8,895 bases of DNA from Acidobacteriota bacterium (lineage in GTDB: Bacteria > Acidobacteriota > Terriglobia > Terriglobales > Acidobacteriaceae), in NCBI GenBank assembly GCA_021798235.1, contig JAJZMO010000174.1, positions 1-8,895 of the forward strand. The letters run 5' to 3'. Made by a program: the position numbers and the translations under genes. The notes beneath the pieces were generated by a model, which searched no databases, was not told the DNA's origin, and saw only the letters and a list, made by a program, of their open reading frames with translations. Each line of letters starts with the position of its first letter. Position 1 is the stretch's first letter. Shown one piece after another: positions 1 through 5,905 of this stretch.

Positions 1-60
1 GCCGGGTGACGGTGATGCCTTTGATCATGCTCCTAGATTATCAGCGCACTTACCGTGCGG

Positions 61-219
61 GCGGACGCGCGCTTTGCGCGGGACTGGCCGTCCAGGCAAT
101 CGCGGCTTTGCGCGGGACTGGCCGTCCAGGTAATCGCGGCTTCGCCGGGACTGGCCGTCGAGGCAATCGCGGCTTCGCCGGGACTGGCCGTCCAGGCAAT
201 CGCGGCTTCGCCGCAAAAG
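61..219. repeat. Tandem 33-34 bp stem-loop repeat array
   Basis: Four consecutive units begin with GGACTGGCCGTCCAGG or a close variant at 81, 115, 148 and 181, so the period is 34, 33 and 33 bp. A partial unit precedes them (61-80). Each unit has a fixed head with internal dyad symmetry (CTGG-CCGT-CCAG), a conserved AATCGCG linker, and a variable short hairpin around a TTC or TTT loop, for example GCGGC-TTC-GCCGC at the last unit and CGCGC-TTT-GCGCG in the partial one. Further units occur at 414, 654, 740, 4092 and 4124. There are no spacers, so this is not CRISPR. It fits a REP-like intergenic repeat; any function is unknown. Confidence 0.85.
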
Positions 220-283
220 CGCCGTTTTGATTGTTTTCCGTGGGTTGTGCGCAAAAACGGGCCAGCCGGGCGGATTTTTAAAG

Positions 284-405
284 ACTTTCTAGACCCTCCC
301 CCATTTTGTGGGGAAGTTGTTGATTTTATGAGGCGGTATACCCGTTATTAACTGATAAACCCCTGGTGTTTTTGCGGGGAAGTGGTTGATTCCATTGGGG
401 TGACT
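284..405. repeat. Dispersed intergenic repeat, copy 1
   Basis: This stretch aligns by eye with about 4969-5090. Shared blocks are TTGTGGGgAAGTtGTTGAT near 305 and 4990, and GGTTTTTGCGGGGAAG-like sequence near 367 and 5049, in the same order and at similar distance (about 65 versus 61 bp). The two blocks within each copy resemble each other (a TTTG(T/C)GGGGAAGT module), so the element may itself be a degenerate duplication. It is AT-richer than its surroundings and has no coding signal. Confidence 0.6.
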
Positions 406-413
406 AGTGTTTG

Positions 414-456
414 GGACTGGCCGTCGAGGCAATCGCGCCTTCGGCGCCATTCCGTT
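414..456. repeat. Isolated copy of the 33-bp stem-loop unit
   Basis: A single copy of the unit tandemly arrayed at 81-213. The head GGACTGGCCGTCGAGG is followed by the AATCGCG linker and a hairpin GCGCC-TTC-GGCGC. Its stem bases differ from the array copies but still pair, which argues that the hairpin is maintained. Confidence 0.75.
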
Positions 457-576
457 TTCGGTCTCATTAGTGGTTTGTAAGTTGCTCATTCCAGGATATT
501 TACTGGAAGACTAGTCTCGTAAGTCCTTTAGAATCAATCGCTGGTTCATTGGGGCATATCCCCTGTCCGGGTACAG

Positions 577-608
577 AAAAGGCGGCTCCGGGTGGGGAGC
601 CGCCTTTT
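577..608. terminator. Bidirectional Rho-independent terminator
   Basis: A perfect 13-bp stem, AAAAGGCGGCTCC (577-589) and GGAGCCGCCTTTT (596-608), closes a 6-nt loop. The GC-rich core has A4 before it and T4 after it, so it can end transcripts from either side. On the minus strand it is the first strong stop downstream of the DUF5615 gene, about 250 bp past its stop codon, beyond the 86-bp repeats. No plus-strand gene that it would serve is visible in the window. Confidence 0.85.
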
Positions 609-614
609 GTATGT

Positions 615-826
615 CCTTACTTTCAGAATAACAATTTTGGGGGTAATTACCGGGGACCGGCCGTCCGGGCAATCGCGTGCTTCGCACGCCTTTTACTACC
701 CCTTGCTTTCAGGATAACAATTTTAGGGGTAATTACCGGGGACTGACCGTCCAGGCAATCGCGTGCTTCGCACGGCTTTTACTACCCCTTACTTTCAGAA
801 TAGCAATTTGGAGGGTAATTACCGGC
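615..826. repeat. 86-bp tandem repeat, two full copies plus a partial third
   Basis: CCTT(A/G)CTTTCAG begins at 615, 701 and 787, giving a period of exactly 86 bp twice. Each full copy runs through ATAACAATTTT and GGGTAATTACCGG into a 33-bp-type unit (heads at 654 and 740) whose hairpin is GCGTGC-TTC-GCACGC or a 5-bp variant, followed by CTTTTA. The third copy diverges after TAATTACCGG at about 826, close to the 3' end of the DUF5615 gene. The hairpin followed by CTTTT resembles a weak plus-strand terminator. A degenerate relative lies at 5178-5219. Confidence 0.85.
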
Positions 827-854
827 AAAGTTGTCGGGGCACAGTGCATTTCGA

Positions 855-1433
855 TCATTCCTCGTCGAAACCGCTTATTTGCCGTGCGTACAAATGCGGC
901 TGCATGGCTTTGAATTCGTACTCGCGGTTTTTGCCATCATTCCCGTGGAATTTAAGATAGACGCTCTCTGATGTCGTCCGCACTTTTCCATGCCATCTCG
1001 TGCTACCCCAGCTCTTGAGGAGTAGGACGAGAAGCGCAAATCCAATGGTAATGCCGATCGCTTCGCCGTCGCCTTCAACGAAGACGATCTTTCCCGATCT
1101 GTGGACGGGATATTTACGTTCAGATAGGAAATCGTGGTCGCGTGTAATCAAAATCATCCCCTTCTTGTCCACTTCATGCAGTAGCTGCTCATCCGACATG
1201 CGGTGGAGATGTAATTCTTGCGCCGTCCGAACTTCCAGACCGTTAGATCGCAAGACCTCAACAAGTTTTTGTGGGAAATGAGCATCCGCAATCAAGCGCA
1301 CCTTCCGCGGCTGTTCCCCCGGATCCCGCCACATATCCTCCGAGACCTCAATCCATCCGTCCTCAGAGCGTGCATCTTCTCGCAGTTTTTCTTTCCTTTT
1401 GCTCGGCACTCTCGCCTCCAACCTCGTGTGCAT
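855..1433 (-). CDS. DUF5615-type PIN-like protein (putative toxin nuclease) with extensions
   Basis: The central part (about residues 46-105 from this start) has the DUF5615/Mut7-C-like PIN pattern: LIADAHFP with Asp50, SDEQLL with Asp81/Glu82, and ITRDHDF with Asp99/Asp101. These are the acidic residues expected at a metal-dependent nuclease site. Family members are usually about 110-120 residues and often pair with a DUF433 antitoxin. This one has 192 residues, with a charged N-terminal extension of about 45 residues and a C-terminal tail that includes a hydrophobic run (GITIGFALLVLLL) and a basic/aromatic end. I chose ATG 1433; an in-frame GTG at 1475 falls inside a palindrome, and another GTG at 1448 is possible. 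No clear Shine-Dalgarno sequence is seen. The upstream same-strand neighbour is not a DUF433 protein. Nuclease activity is inferred from the fold only. Confidence 0.7.
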   Translation of the reverse strand: MHTRLEARVPSKRKEKLREDARSEDGWIEVSEDMWRDPGEQPRKVRLIADAHFPQKLVEVLRSNGLEVRTAQELHLHRMSDEQLLHEVDKKGMILITRDHDFLSERKYPVHRSGKIVFVEGDGEAIGITIGFALLVLLLKSWGSTRWHGKVRTTSESVYLKFHGNDGKNREYEFKAMQPHLYARQISGFDEE

Positions 1434-1466
1434 AGGTTTACTTGCCACTCCTAGGCAGCGTGCTTT

Positions 1467-1500
1467 GCGTCCCACATCTCAATATCGAGATGTGGGGCGC
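1467..1500. repeat. CCCAC...GTGGG palindrome between two minus-strand genes
   Basis: Arms at 1467-1480 (GCGTCCCACATCTC) and 1487-1500 (GAGATGTGGGGCGC) form a 14-bp stem with one T-G mismatch (a G-U wobble in RNA) and a 6-nt loop. It lies 25 bp downstream of the DUF5677-like gene and upstream of the DUF5615 gene. There is no T-run, so it is not a classic terminator, but it could stabilise or separate the two messages. A palindrome of the same style (14-bp arms ending in CCC/GGG) is inside a coding region at 5422-5457, and a degenerate half copy (GATCGAGATTTGGGGC) is near 5286-5301. I take these as one dispersed palindromic family. Confidence 0.7.
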
Positions 1501-1525
1501 TCGGCACCATCAGCTACTTGCGACG

Positions 1526-2362
1526 CTATTCATGGTTTTCCTCGGTCCCGCGAGCGTATCTAGCCTCACGCTCGTTCCAGAACTTGATGAATTCTGCGGT
1601 TCGTCTGTCATGCCGCTCGCGAGCCTTACCGTCAGGATGCCAAGTTAGTCCGTTGGTGTTCCTCTGCCAATACAGGGGGTCTTTGACCATTGGCATTGCG
1701 ATCCATTCCGATGTTGCATTTAGGTATGACGAGTTCAATCCGCAAAGAGACACGGCCATTCGGGCTGTGTCCCCACGAACAAATCCCGATGAGCCCTCCG
1801 GTAATCCTCCTCCGATGAGAAAAGTGAAGGTACCGGGTGTTACCTCATGTAGAAAGTTTGCCGCTGTTACGCCGCTTGGGTGTGCAACGGATTCGGTAAT
1901 GACTCCGTATTGTTTTCCCATGGCGGGATAGAGTGCGGCTAGAGAGGCGATTCGCTGCGCGCCAGTAAACTTCCCTGCGATGTAATCCTCGAGTAACTTG
2001 GGTTGAACCATAAGGGATGCTGCAAGCGCGTGACTTTCTAGAACGTATCGAAGGATAACGAAGGCTTCGTGTGGGAAGCCCATTCTGATAGATTGATACG
2101 CTCCAAGCAATGCATTCACGCTTTGCCAAGTCGGCCATATGGCGAACCATAAGTGCCTGCGGCCCTCATCTTGCTCGTAGGCTTTGTACGCGGCGGTTAA
2201 TAATGAATAGCTCGTGCCGAGTTCCTCAGCAATATCTAGTGTTTCGCTGCGGTGCTCGTTGTCGAAGTTGGACGCCGATTGTCGGCACGTCACCCATAAG
2301 TTGTTTAGGATTTTGTCCTTGAGGCTAGAGCGGGTCTGGTCGAGGATTTCCTCTATCGACAT
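1526..2362 (-). CDS. Hypothetical helical protein, weakly DUF5677-like
   Basis: A 278-residue protein with no signal peptide or membrane helix, so probably cytoplasmic. Start ATG 2362 has AGGAG (2372-2376 on the plus strand) nine bases upstream, a good ribosome site. The middle (about residues 72-135) is helical, with LLGAYQSIRMGFPHEAF followed by LRYVLESHALAA. The R105...E109 pattern and the later VAHPSG (His161) recall DUF5677/HEPN-like helical proteins, but the match is by eye and weak. The C-terminal part is charged (RERHDRR, WNEREARYARG). It lies upstream of the DUF5615 gene on the same strand with a 92-bp gap. If they are co-transcribed it could be a partner of that putative nuclease; the palindrome in the gap may instead separate them. 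No function is assigned. Confidence 0.75.
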   Translation of the reverse strand: MSIEEILDQTRSSLKDKILNNLWVTCRQSASNFDNEHRSETLDIAEELGTSYSLLTAAYKAYEQDEGRRHLWFAIWPTWQSVNALLGAYQSIRMGFPHEAFVILRYVLESHALAASLMVQPKLLEDYIAGKFTGAQRIASLAALYPAMGKQYGVITESVAHPSGVTAANFLHEVTPGTFTFLIGGGLPEGSSGFVRGDTARMAVSLCGLNSSYLNATSEWIAMPMVKDPLYWQRNTNGLTWHPDGKARERHDRRTAEFIKFWNEREARYARGTEENHE

Positions 2363-2390
2363 CTGCGAAGGCTCCTAATATTGCCAAAAA

Positions 2391-2420
2391 ACTCTAAAGG
2401 ATGACCGATAGTTGATTCAA
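2391..2420 (-). promoter_or_regulatory. Possible sigma70-type promoter of the 1526-2362 gene
   Basis: Read on the minus strand, TTGAAT (2420-2415) and TAGAGT (2396-2391) are 18 bp apart, each matching four of six consensus positions, about 30 bp before the start codon. This is only a pattern match. Confidence 0.25.
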
Positions 2421-2498
2421 GCTCTCTGTCGGTCTGGGGCAAGGTGGCTCTTTGAATGAACTCTGTGTTCTTTCGGACGGGTCAGCAGGGCTCAGCTT

Positions 2499-2720
2499 CG
2501 ATGAGGAGGCGGCGCGAAGGTCGGAATGACAATATCTGGGGGATTGGGTGCCCAAAATATTCATGAACTGCAGGTTCCTCCGCTCCATCCGCTTTGCGGA
2601 CTCCGGTCGGGATGACAATGTTTTTACGCTTTGAGCTTCTACCGGTCGGCCTTTGCGCCGATTTGGTAACCGCAGATTCCTCGACTTCGGCGCTTCGCGC
2701 CTTCGCTCGGAATGACAACA
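2499..2720. repeat. Cluster of GGAATGACAA hairpin elements
   Basis: This stretch of the gap between two minus-strand genes (2363-2800) is filled with one repeat family. The pattern is GCAG(A/G)TTCCTC, then a variable hairpin, then CTCGG(A/G)ATGACAA. Clear copies are 2568-2619 (stem TCCGC-TTT-GCGGA) and 2669-2720 (stem GGCGC-TTC-GCGCC). A partial copy ends GTCGGAATGACAA at about 2529. A fourth copy is at 4220-4268. The stem sequences differ between copies but pair. Open frames crossing them (such as 2594-2848) are repeat translations, not genes. Confidence 0.75.
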
Positions 2721-2800
2721 TTTACAGGGATGACGACATCTGTGAAGGTGTCAGCTGTCTTGACGATTTGTGCGTGGAGATAACATCGGATAACTGCGAG

Positions 2801-4051
2801 TTACTGGTGGTATTGGGTGGTGAGGGTGGTGTGGAGGGTGTCGAGTAAGTGGGCGGGGATGAGGGATTGGGCCATGTCGGGGGAGCCTCCGGCGCGGAGG
2901 TTGTGGGGGGCGAGGGCGTCGCGGAGGGCGTGTCCGCAGTGGAAGTCGAGGTCGCGGCTGCGGGCGAAGACGATGCGGGCGGAGTCTGCCTGGGTGCAGG
3001 AGAAGAACGCGACGGTGCGAGGCGCGGCGGCGGTGAGGGCGGAGGCGAGCTGGCGGAGGTAGTCGGGGTCGCGGTCGTCGAAGGCGCGGTGGACCCAGCG
3101 GATGCCGTTGTCGTAGGGGACTTCGACGACGAGACGGGCGGCGTGGTAGTGGGCGAGCTCGGTGCGGAGCTTCTGATTCTCTTTGGCGGCGGATTTGGAT
3201 TCGGCCTGAATGCGGCGGATGGCTTCCGGGAGGCTGTCGGGGCCGATGGTGAGCAGCGAGGCGGCCTGGTGGAGGAGTTCGGCGTCGTGGCGGGCGGCGC
3301 TGACGGCGCGGAGGCCGGCGACGTAGGTGAGGCGGAGGCCGCGGGAGACTTTCTCAGTGGAGCGGATGAGGAGCGAGCCGATCTGGCCGGTGGAGTGGAC
3401 GTGTGTTCCTCCGCAGGCATTGCGGTCGTAGTTTTCGATTTCGATGATGCGGATGGTGCCGTCGCGCTCGGGGAGCTTGGGGAGTTCGCCGGCGGCGAGG
3501 AGAGCTTCAGCGTCGGCGCGGGCGACGGTGTTGATGAAGAGGGGGCGGTTTTCGGCGATGAGGTCGTTGACGACGCGCTCGATGCGGGTGAGGTCGTCGG
3601 GGGAGAGGGAGTCGCGGTCGATGTCGATGGTGGAGAGTTCGGGGCCGAGGTGGAAGGATACGGTGTGGGCGCCGAGGCGATGGATCAAGGTGGCGGAGAG
3701 CAGGTGCTGGCCGGAGTGCTGCTGCATGTGATCGAGGCGGCGGGGCCAGTCGATGAAAGCTTCCACCTGGGTTCCGGCCATGAGGGGCTTGTTGACGGAG
3801 TGCCAGACTTCGCCGGATTCGTCCTCTTCGACGGCGAGGACGGGGATTTCAAGAACGGCTCCGTTGCGGGAGGTGGCGCGGAGGGTGCCGGTGTCGTAGG
3901 GCTGGCCGCCGCTGGTGGGGTAAAAGGCGGAGCGGTCGAGGGCGATTTGCCAGAGGGTTTCGCCGTCCTGGCGGGAGTGCTCGCGGATGTTGGTGACGGT
4001 GGCGGGGAATTCGCGGAGGAAGGAGTCGAGATAGTAGAGCCGCTGGGTCAT
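2801..4051 (-). CDS. alaX: AlaX-type alanyl-tRNA editing hydrolase with DHHA1-like domain
   Basis: A 416-residue relative of the editing half of alanyl-tRNA synthetase. Such enzymes hydrolyse mischarged Ser- or Gly-tRNA(Ala) in trans in the cytoplasm. Seen in the sequence: an N-terminal beta-barrel region with the signature YPTSGGQP (44-51); the zinc-binding HSGQH (His112, His116) and CGGTH (Cys213, His217) of the SAD/editing domain; a charged helical linker (about 252-305); and a C-terminal DHHA1-like domain with GGSPDMAQ (388-395). There is no aminoacylation domain, and the length suits the long AlaX class. Start ATG 4051 opens MTQRLYYLDSF, typical of the family; the upstream Shine-Dalgarno is weak. 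It is on the same strand as msrA, 231 bp apart, with repeats between, so an operon is doubtful. A 413-codon antisense frame is a composition shadow. Confidence 0.93.
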   Translation of the reverse strand: MTQRLYYLDSFLREFPATVTNIREHSRQDGETLWQIALDRSAFYPTSGGQPYDTGTLRATSRNGAVLEIPVLAVEEDESGEVWHSVNKPLMAGTQVEAFIDWPRRLDHMQQHSGQHLLSATLIHRLGAHTVSFHLGPELSTIDIDRDSLSPDDLTRIERVVNDLIAENRPLFINTVARADAEALLAAGELPKLPERDGTIRIIEIENYDRNACGGTHVHSTGQIGSLLIRSTEKVSRGLRLTYVAGLRAVSAARHDAELLHQAASLLTIGPDSLPEAIRRIQAESKSAAKENQKLRTELAHYHAARLVVEVPYDNGIRWVHRAFDDRDPDYLRQLASALTAAAPRTVAFFSCTQADSARIVFARSRDLDFHCGHALRDALAPHNLRAGGSPDMAQSLIPAHLLDTLHTTLTTQYHQ

Positions 4052-4091
4052 CTGGGATCCGAGAGCGCGGTGGCGCTGGTTTCAGTTTAAG

Positions 4092-4156
4092 GGACTGGCT
4101 GTCCAGGGTGCTGACCGCACGGGGGACTGCGCGTCCAGCGAAACGCGCCTTCGGCT
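4092..4156. repeat. Two degenerate 33-bp stem-loop units
   Basis: GGACTGGCTGTCCAGG starts at 4092 and GGACTGCGCGTCCAGC at 4124, a 32-bp period. The second leads into AAACGCGCCTTCGGC with the GCC-TTC-GGC hairpin. They belong to the family arrayed at 61-219 and sit just upstream of the AlaX gene start. Confidence 0.7.
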
Positions 4157-4219
4157 CAAAAGGCCCACACTGGCTGCGCGAGGCTGGGGCGCCCGGAAGT
4201 CTTGTTTCGGGAAGAGTTT

Positions 4220-4268
4220 GAACCGCAGATTTCTCGACTCGCCCTGCGGGCTTCGCTCGAAATGACCC
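4220..4268. repeat. GGAATGACAA-type hairpin element, copy 4
   Basis: AACCGCAGATTTCTCGACTC, then the hairpin GCCC-TGC-GGGC (4241-4251), then CTTCGCTCGAAATGACC. It matches the 2669-2720 copy outside the stem, while the stem bases differ yet pair. It lies 14 bp past the msrA stop on the downstream side and could shape the mRNA 3' end. Confidence 0.65.
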
Positions 4269-4282
4269 TTCATGGGGAGGGT

Positions 4283-4753
4283 TCAGATGTGGCAGGAGGT
4301 GGCGCCGCGCTTCTGGAGGTATTTCTGGTGGTATTCTTCTGCGCGCCAGAAGGTTTTGGCGGGGACGAGCTGGGTGACGATGGATAGGGGGAAGCGTTTT
4401 TCGGCGGTGAGGCGGTCGATGAGGGCGCGGGCTGCGGCTTCCTGCTCGGGGGAATGGAAGAAGATGACGCTGCGGTATTGGGTGCCCCAGTCGGGGCCCT
4501 GGCGGTTGAGCTGGGTGGGATCGTGGAGGGCGAAGAAGAGCTCGAGGAGCTGGGCGTAGGAGACGCGGTCGGGGTCGTAGGTGAGCTGGACGACTTCGGC
4601 GTGGCCGGTGAGGTCGGTGCAGACGGCGTGGTAGCTGGGGTTGTCAGTGGCGCCGCCTTCGTAGCCGACGGCGGTTTCAAGGACGCCGGGAACCTGCTGG
4701 AATTTTGCTTCGACTCCCCAGAAGCAGCCTGCGCCGAATGTCGCGAGTGCCAT
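4283..4753 (-). CDS. msrA: Peptide methionine sulfoxide reductase MsrA
   Basis: Reduces methionine-S-sulfoxide in proteins and free methionine sulfoxide, repairing oxidative damage, with electrons normally from thioredoxin. From ATG 4753 the protein has 156 residues, the size of a minimal cytoplasmic MsrA. The catalytic motif GCFWG (Cys10) is at the N-terminus. GHAEVV (Glu53) and DWGTQYRS (Asp88, Tyr93) give the other active-site residues of the family. The tail EEYHQKYL...SCHI carries the likely resolving Cys154. The frame is open upstream to 4903, but that extension (Arg/Pro-rich) is not part of the family, and [13 protein letters not shown] is a usual start. Eight consecutive G residues ten bases before this ATG are the only Shine-Dalgarno-like sequence and could vary in length by slippage. 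No msrB is nearby. Confidence 0.96.
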   Translation of the reverse strand: MALATFGAGCFWGVEAKFQQVPGVLETAVGYEGGATDNPSYHAVCTDLTGHAEVVQLTYDPDRVSYAQLLELFFALHDPTQLNRQGPDWGTQYRSVIFFHSPEQEAAARALIDRLTAEKRFPLSIVTQLVPAKTFWRAEEYHQKYLQKRGATSCHI

Positions 4754-4968
4754 AGGAAAATTCCCCCCCCGGTAACAGGATGCCACAAGCGGTGGGGTGG
4801 ATTCAGCTGTGGGACGGCGGGGCACGCGCGCTGCGGCGCGCAAGACAAAGCAAAATCTACCGCCAGGAGGCAAAGGACGCCAAGGAACTGGGCGTCGGCG
4901 CAAACGCCGCGCTTTCTGGCCTTTTCAAGGCGTTATGGGCAAATCTTTCGAGGCAAGCGCGCAAAAAA

Positions 4969-5090
4969 ACTTTGGCGACTCCCGTCTATTTGTGGGTAAG
5001 TGGTTGATGTTATGGGGTTGAGCGGCCGTGAAAACCGGAGGCCCCATGGTTTTTGCGGGGAAGGCATTGAATCCAAGAGGGAGGTTAGCC
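4969..5090. repeat. Dispersed intergenic repeat, copy 2
   Basis: Counterpart of 284-405. TTTGTGGGTAAGTGGTTGAT (about 4989-5008) and GGTTTTTGCGGGGAAG (about 5049-5064) occur in the same order. Conservation is patchy between the blocks. It is non-coding. Confidence 0.6.
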
Positions 5091-5177
5091 AGTTACGGGG
5101 GATTGTCGGTGGAGGGTTCCCGGAATGGGCGCGTGGAGACGGGAAAAGCGGCTGGATTGCGGCTGCCTTTCAAGTGC

Positions 5178-5219
5178 TCCTAAGTTCAGGATAACAAGTT
5201 GGCAGCAAATTACCGGCGC
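5178..5219. repeat. Degenerate fragment of the 86-bp repeat
   Basis: CCTAAGTTCAGGATAACAAG, then AATTACCGG, follows the first about 42 bp of the 86-bp unit at 615/701/787, with roughly two thirds identity by eye. The 33-bp stem-loop part is missing. Confidence 0.5.
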
Positions 5220-5331
5220 ATAGGTGGAGGATACGTGGTAAGTTCTGTTCGGGCGTGAAATGGGTGAGTCTCCCCGCGGCGCAAGATCGAGATTTGGGGC
5301 AGCCGCGGCGGGAGCCGCGTGACAGCGAAGG

Positions 5332-5892
5332 TTGATTGCGACGCCGGTGGAAGGAGGGTTCAGCTTGGATGCGGGAATGGAAGCGCCGGGCGGGCAGGTC
5401 ACCACGAGGTACAGCTACAACCCCACTCAAGCAAAAGACTTCGTTTGCTTGAGTGGGCCACCCGCCAGCACCACCGGAACTACTCAGACATGCGTCAATG
5501 CGACCCAACCTCAGCCGCCGCCACCTCCGACGCCACCTGGAACTGGATTAGATACAGGCTACCCATATAGCACCGGCACGTCCACCCAGGACAGTCCTAC
5601 CATCAGTCTTGATTCATCCAAATACGTCACGGAGTCGAGATCTTTCTCAGCCGACATGTATTTCCTTTGGGACCCGGTCCTTCCGTCCAATTGTTCGCCC
5701 GGCATCACTTGCACCTCGATACCTGTCCCTCTGGGGTCCGTGAATTGGGGATTTTCGGGGAGCGCAAGCTACAGCGCCGGGAGTTGGACCTTGACTACCA
5801 ACAGCAAAGTCACTCCCGCTTGGACTCCAAGCAGTTCCTATCCCAAATGGAACGACTACGTACCTTATTCCGGCGTGATTTTGTGCCAATAG
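5332..5892 (+). CDS. Orphan RHS-associated C-terminal protein with Pro-rich linker
   Basis: The frame opens just after a TGA at 5320. Candidate starts are TTG 5332, TTG 5365 (GGAGG seven bases upstream) and ATG 5377; none is certain, and the gene is probably 5'-truncated. Residues 18-30 (EAPGGQVTTRYSYN) match SPGGQLITSLSYN of the RHS core at 6569-6607, and the DNA shares two exact blocks at equal spacing, so the N-terminus is an RHS sliver. Next come a palindrome-encoded stretch (about 31-42), a Pro-rich linker (60-69), and a Ser/Thr/aromatic-rich domain (about 72-186) containing PVPLGSVNWGFSGSAS and SYPKWNDYVPYSG, with cysteines at 121 and 127. No signal peptide and no recognised catalytic motif. 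A small exported protein follows 13 bp downstream. It may be a displaced RHS tip; its activity is unknown. Confidence 0.6.
   Translation: MIATPVEGGFSLDAGMEAPGGQVTTRYSYNPTQAKDFVCLSGPPASTTGTTQTCVNATQPQPPPPPTPPGTGLDTGYPYSTGTSTQDSPTISLDSSKYVTESRSFSADMYFLWDPVLPSNCSPGITCTSIPVPLGSVNWGFSGSASYSAGSWTLTTNSKVTPAWTPSSSYPKWNDYVPYSGVILCQ
5422..5457. repeat. 36-bp palindrome inside the coding region
   Basis: Arms CCCACTCAAGCAAA (5422-5435) and TTTGCTTGAGTGGG (5444-5457) are perfect 14-bp inverted repeats around an 8-nt loop. The total of 36 bp is exactly 12 codons, so presence or absence leaves the host frame intact. The ends CCCAC/GTGGG match the palindrome at 1467-1500. It lies between the RHS-like sliver and the Pro-rich linker, a place where an insertion could be tolerated. 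Confidence 0.85.
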
Positions 5893-5905
5893 CTCGTGAG
5901 GTATT

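Larger units (their letters stand above)
1..854. other. Gene-free repeat-rich spacer
   Basis: I see no credible coding sequence here. The open frames over 6-351 are translations of a tandem repeat. At the left edge a minus-strand ATG at 28-26 could open a gene leaving the window, but its AGGAG is only one base from the ATG, so I do not call it. Contents from left to right are a 33-34 bp stem-loop array, a dispersed repeat, one more stem-loop unit, a stretch (451-570) with only small palindromes, a bidirectional terminator and an 86-bp tandem repeat. The small palindromes are TTCCAG(8 nt)CTGGAA at 489-508, AGACTAGTCT at 508-517 and GGGG/CCCC near 552-564. Confidence 0.7.
4754..5331. other. Repeat-rich spacer between msrA and the RHS region
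   Basis: No gene is supported. It holds the upstream region of msrA with an 8-C run (4763-4770), a GC-rich hairpin near 4805-4822 (GCGCGC-TGCG-GCGCGC), a dispersed repeat (about 4969-5090), a degenerate piece of the 86-bp repeat (5178-5219) and a degenerate half of the CCCAC/GTGGG palindrome near 5286-5301 flanked by CCGCGGC/GCCGCGG. The divergent promoters expected between a minus-strand and a plus-strand gene must lie here, but I cannot point to one. Confidence 0.6.

Noticed and set aside
1..28. Minus-strand gene start (MIKGITVTR) leaving the left edge
   Set aside because: Only nine codons are visible and the AGGAG is one base from the ATG; cannot be supported.
81..213. Possible CRISPR array
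   Set aside because: Units are directly joined, with no unique spacers, and no cas gene is present.
6..351. Overlapping small frames encoding repeats such as GRPGNRGFAGT
   Set aside because: They are translations of the 33-34 bp tandem DNA repeat in several frames; changes between copies follow hairpin pairing, not codons.
1434..1475. Extended start of the DUF5615 gene at GTG 1475
   Set aside because: The extension lies in a palindrome and adds no family-like sequence; ATG 1433 is simpler.
2482..2848. Small frames on both strands over the AlaX downstream gap
   Set aside because: They read through the GGAATGACAA repeats (for example ALRAFARNDN) and have no ribosome sites.
2849..4090. 413-codon plus-strand open frame opposite AlaX
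   Set aside because: Product is almost only Gly, Val, Ala, Glu and Asp, a mirror of GC-biased third positions in the clearly real AlaX gene; no ribosome site or domain.
4754..4903. Upstream extension of MsrA by 50 residues
   Set aside because: It is Arg/Pro-rich with no clean signal peptide, and MsrA proteins of this type start just before GCFWG.
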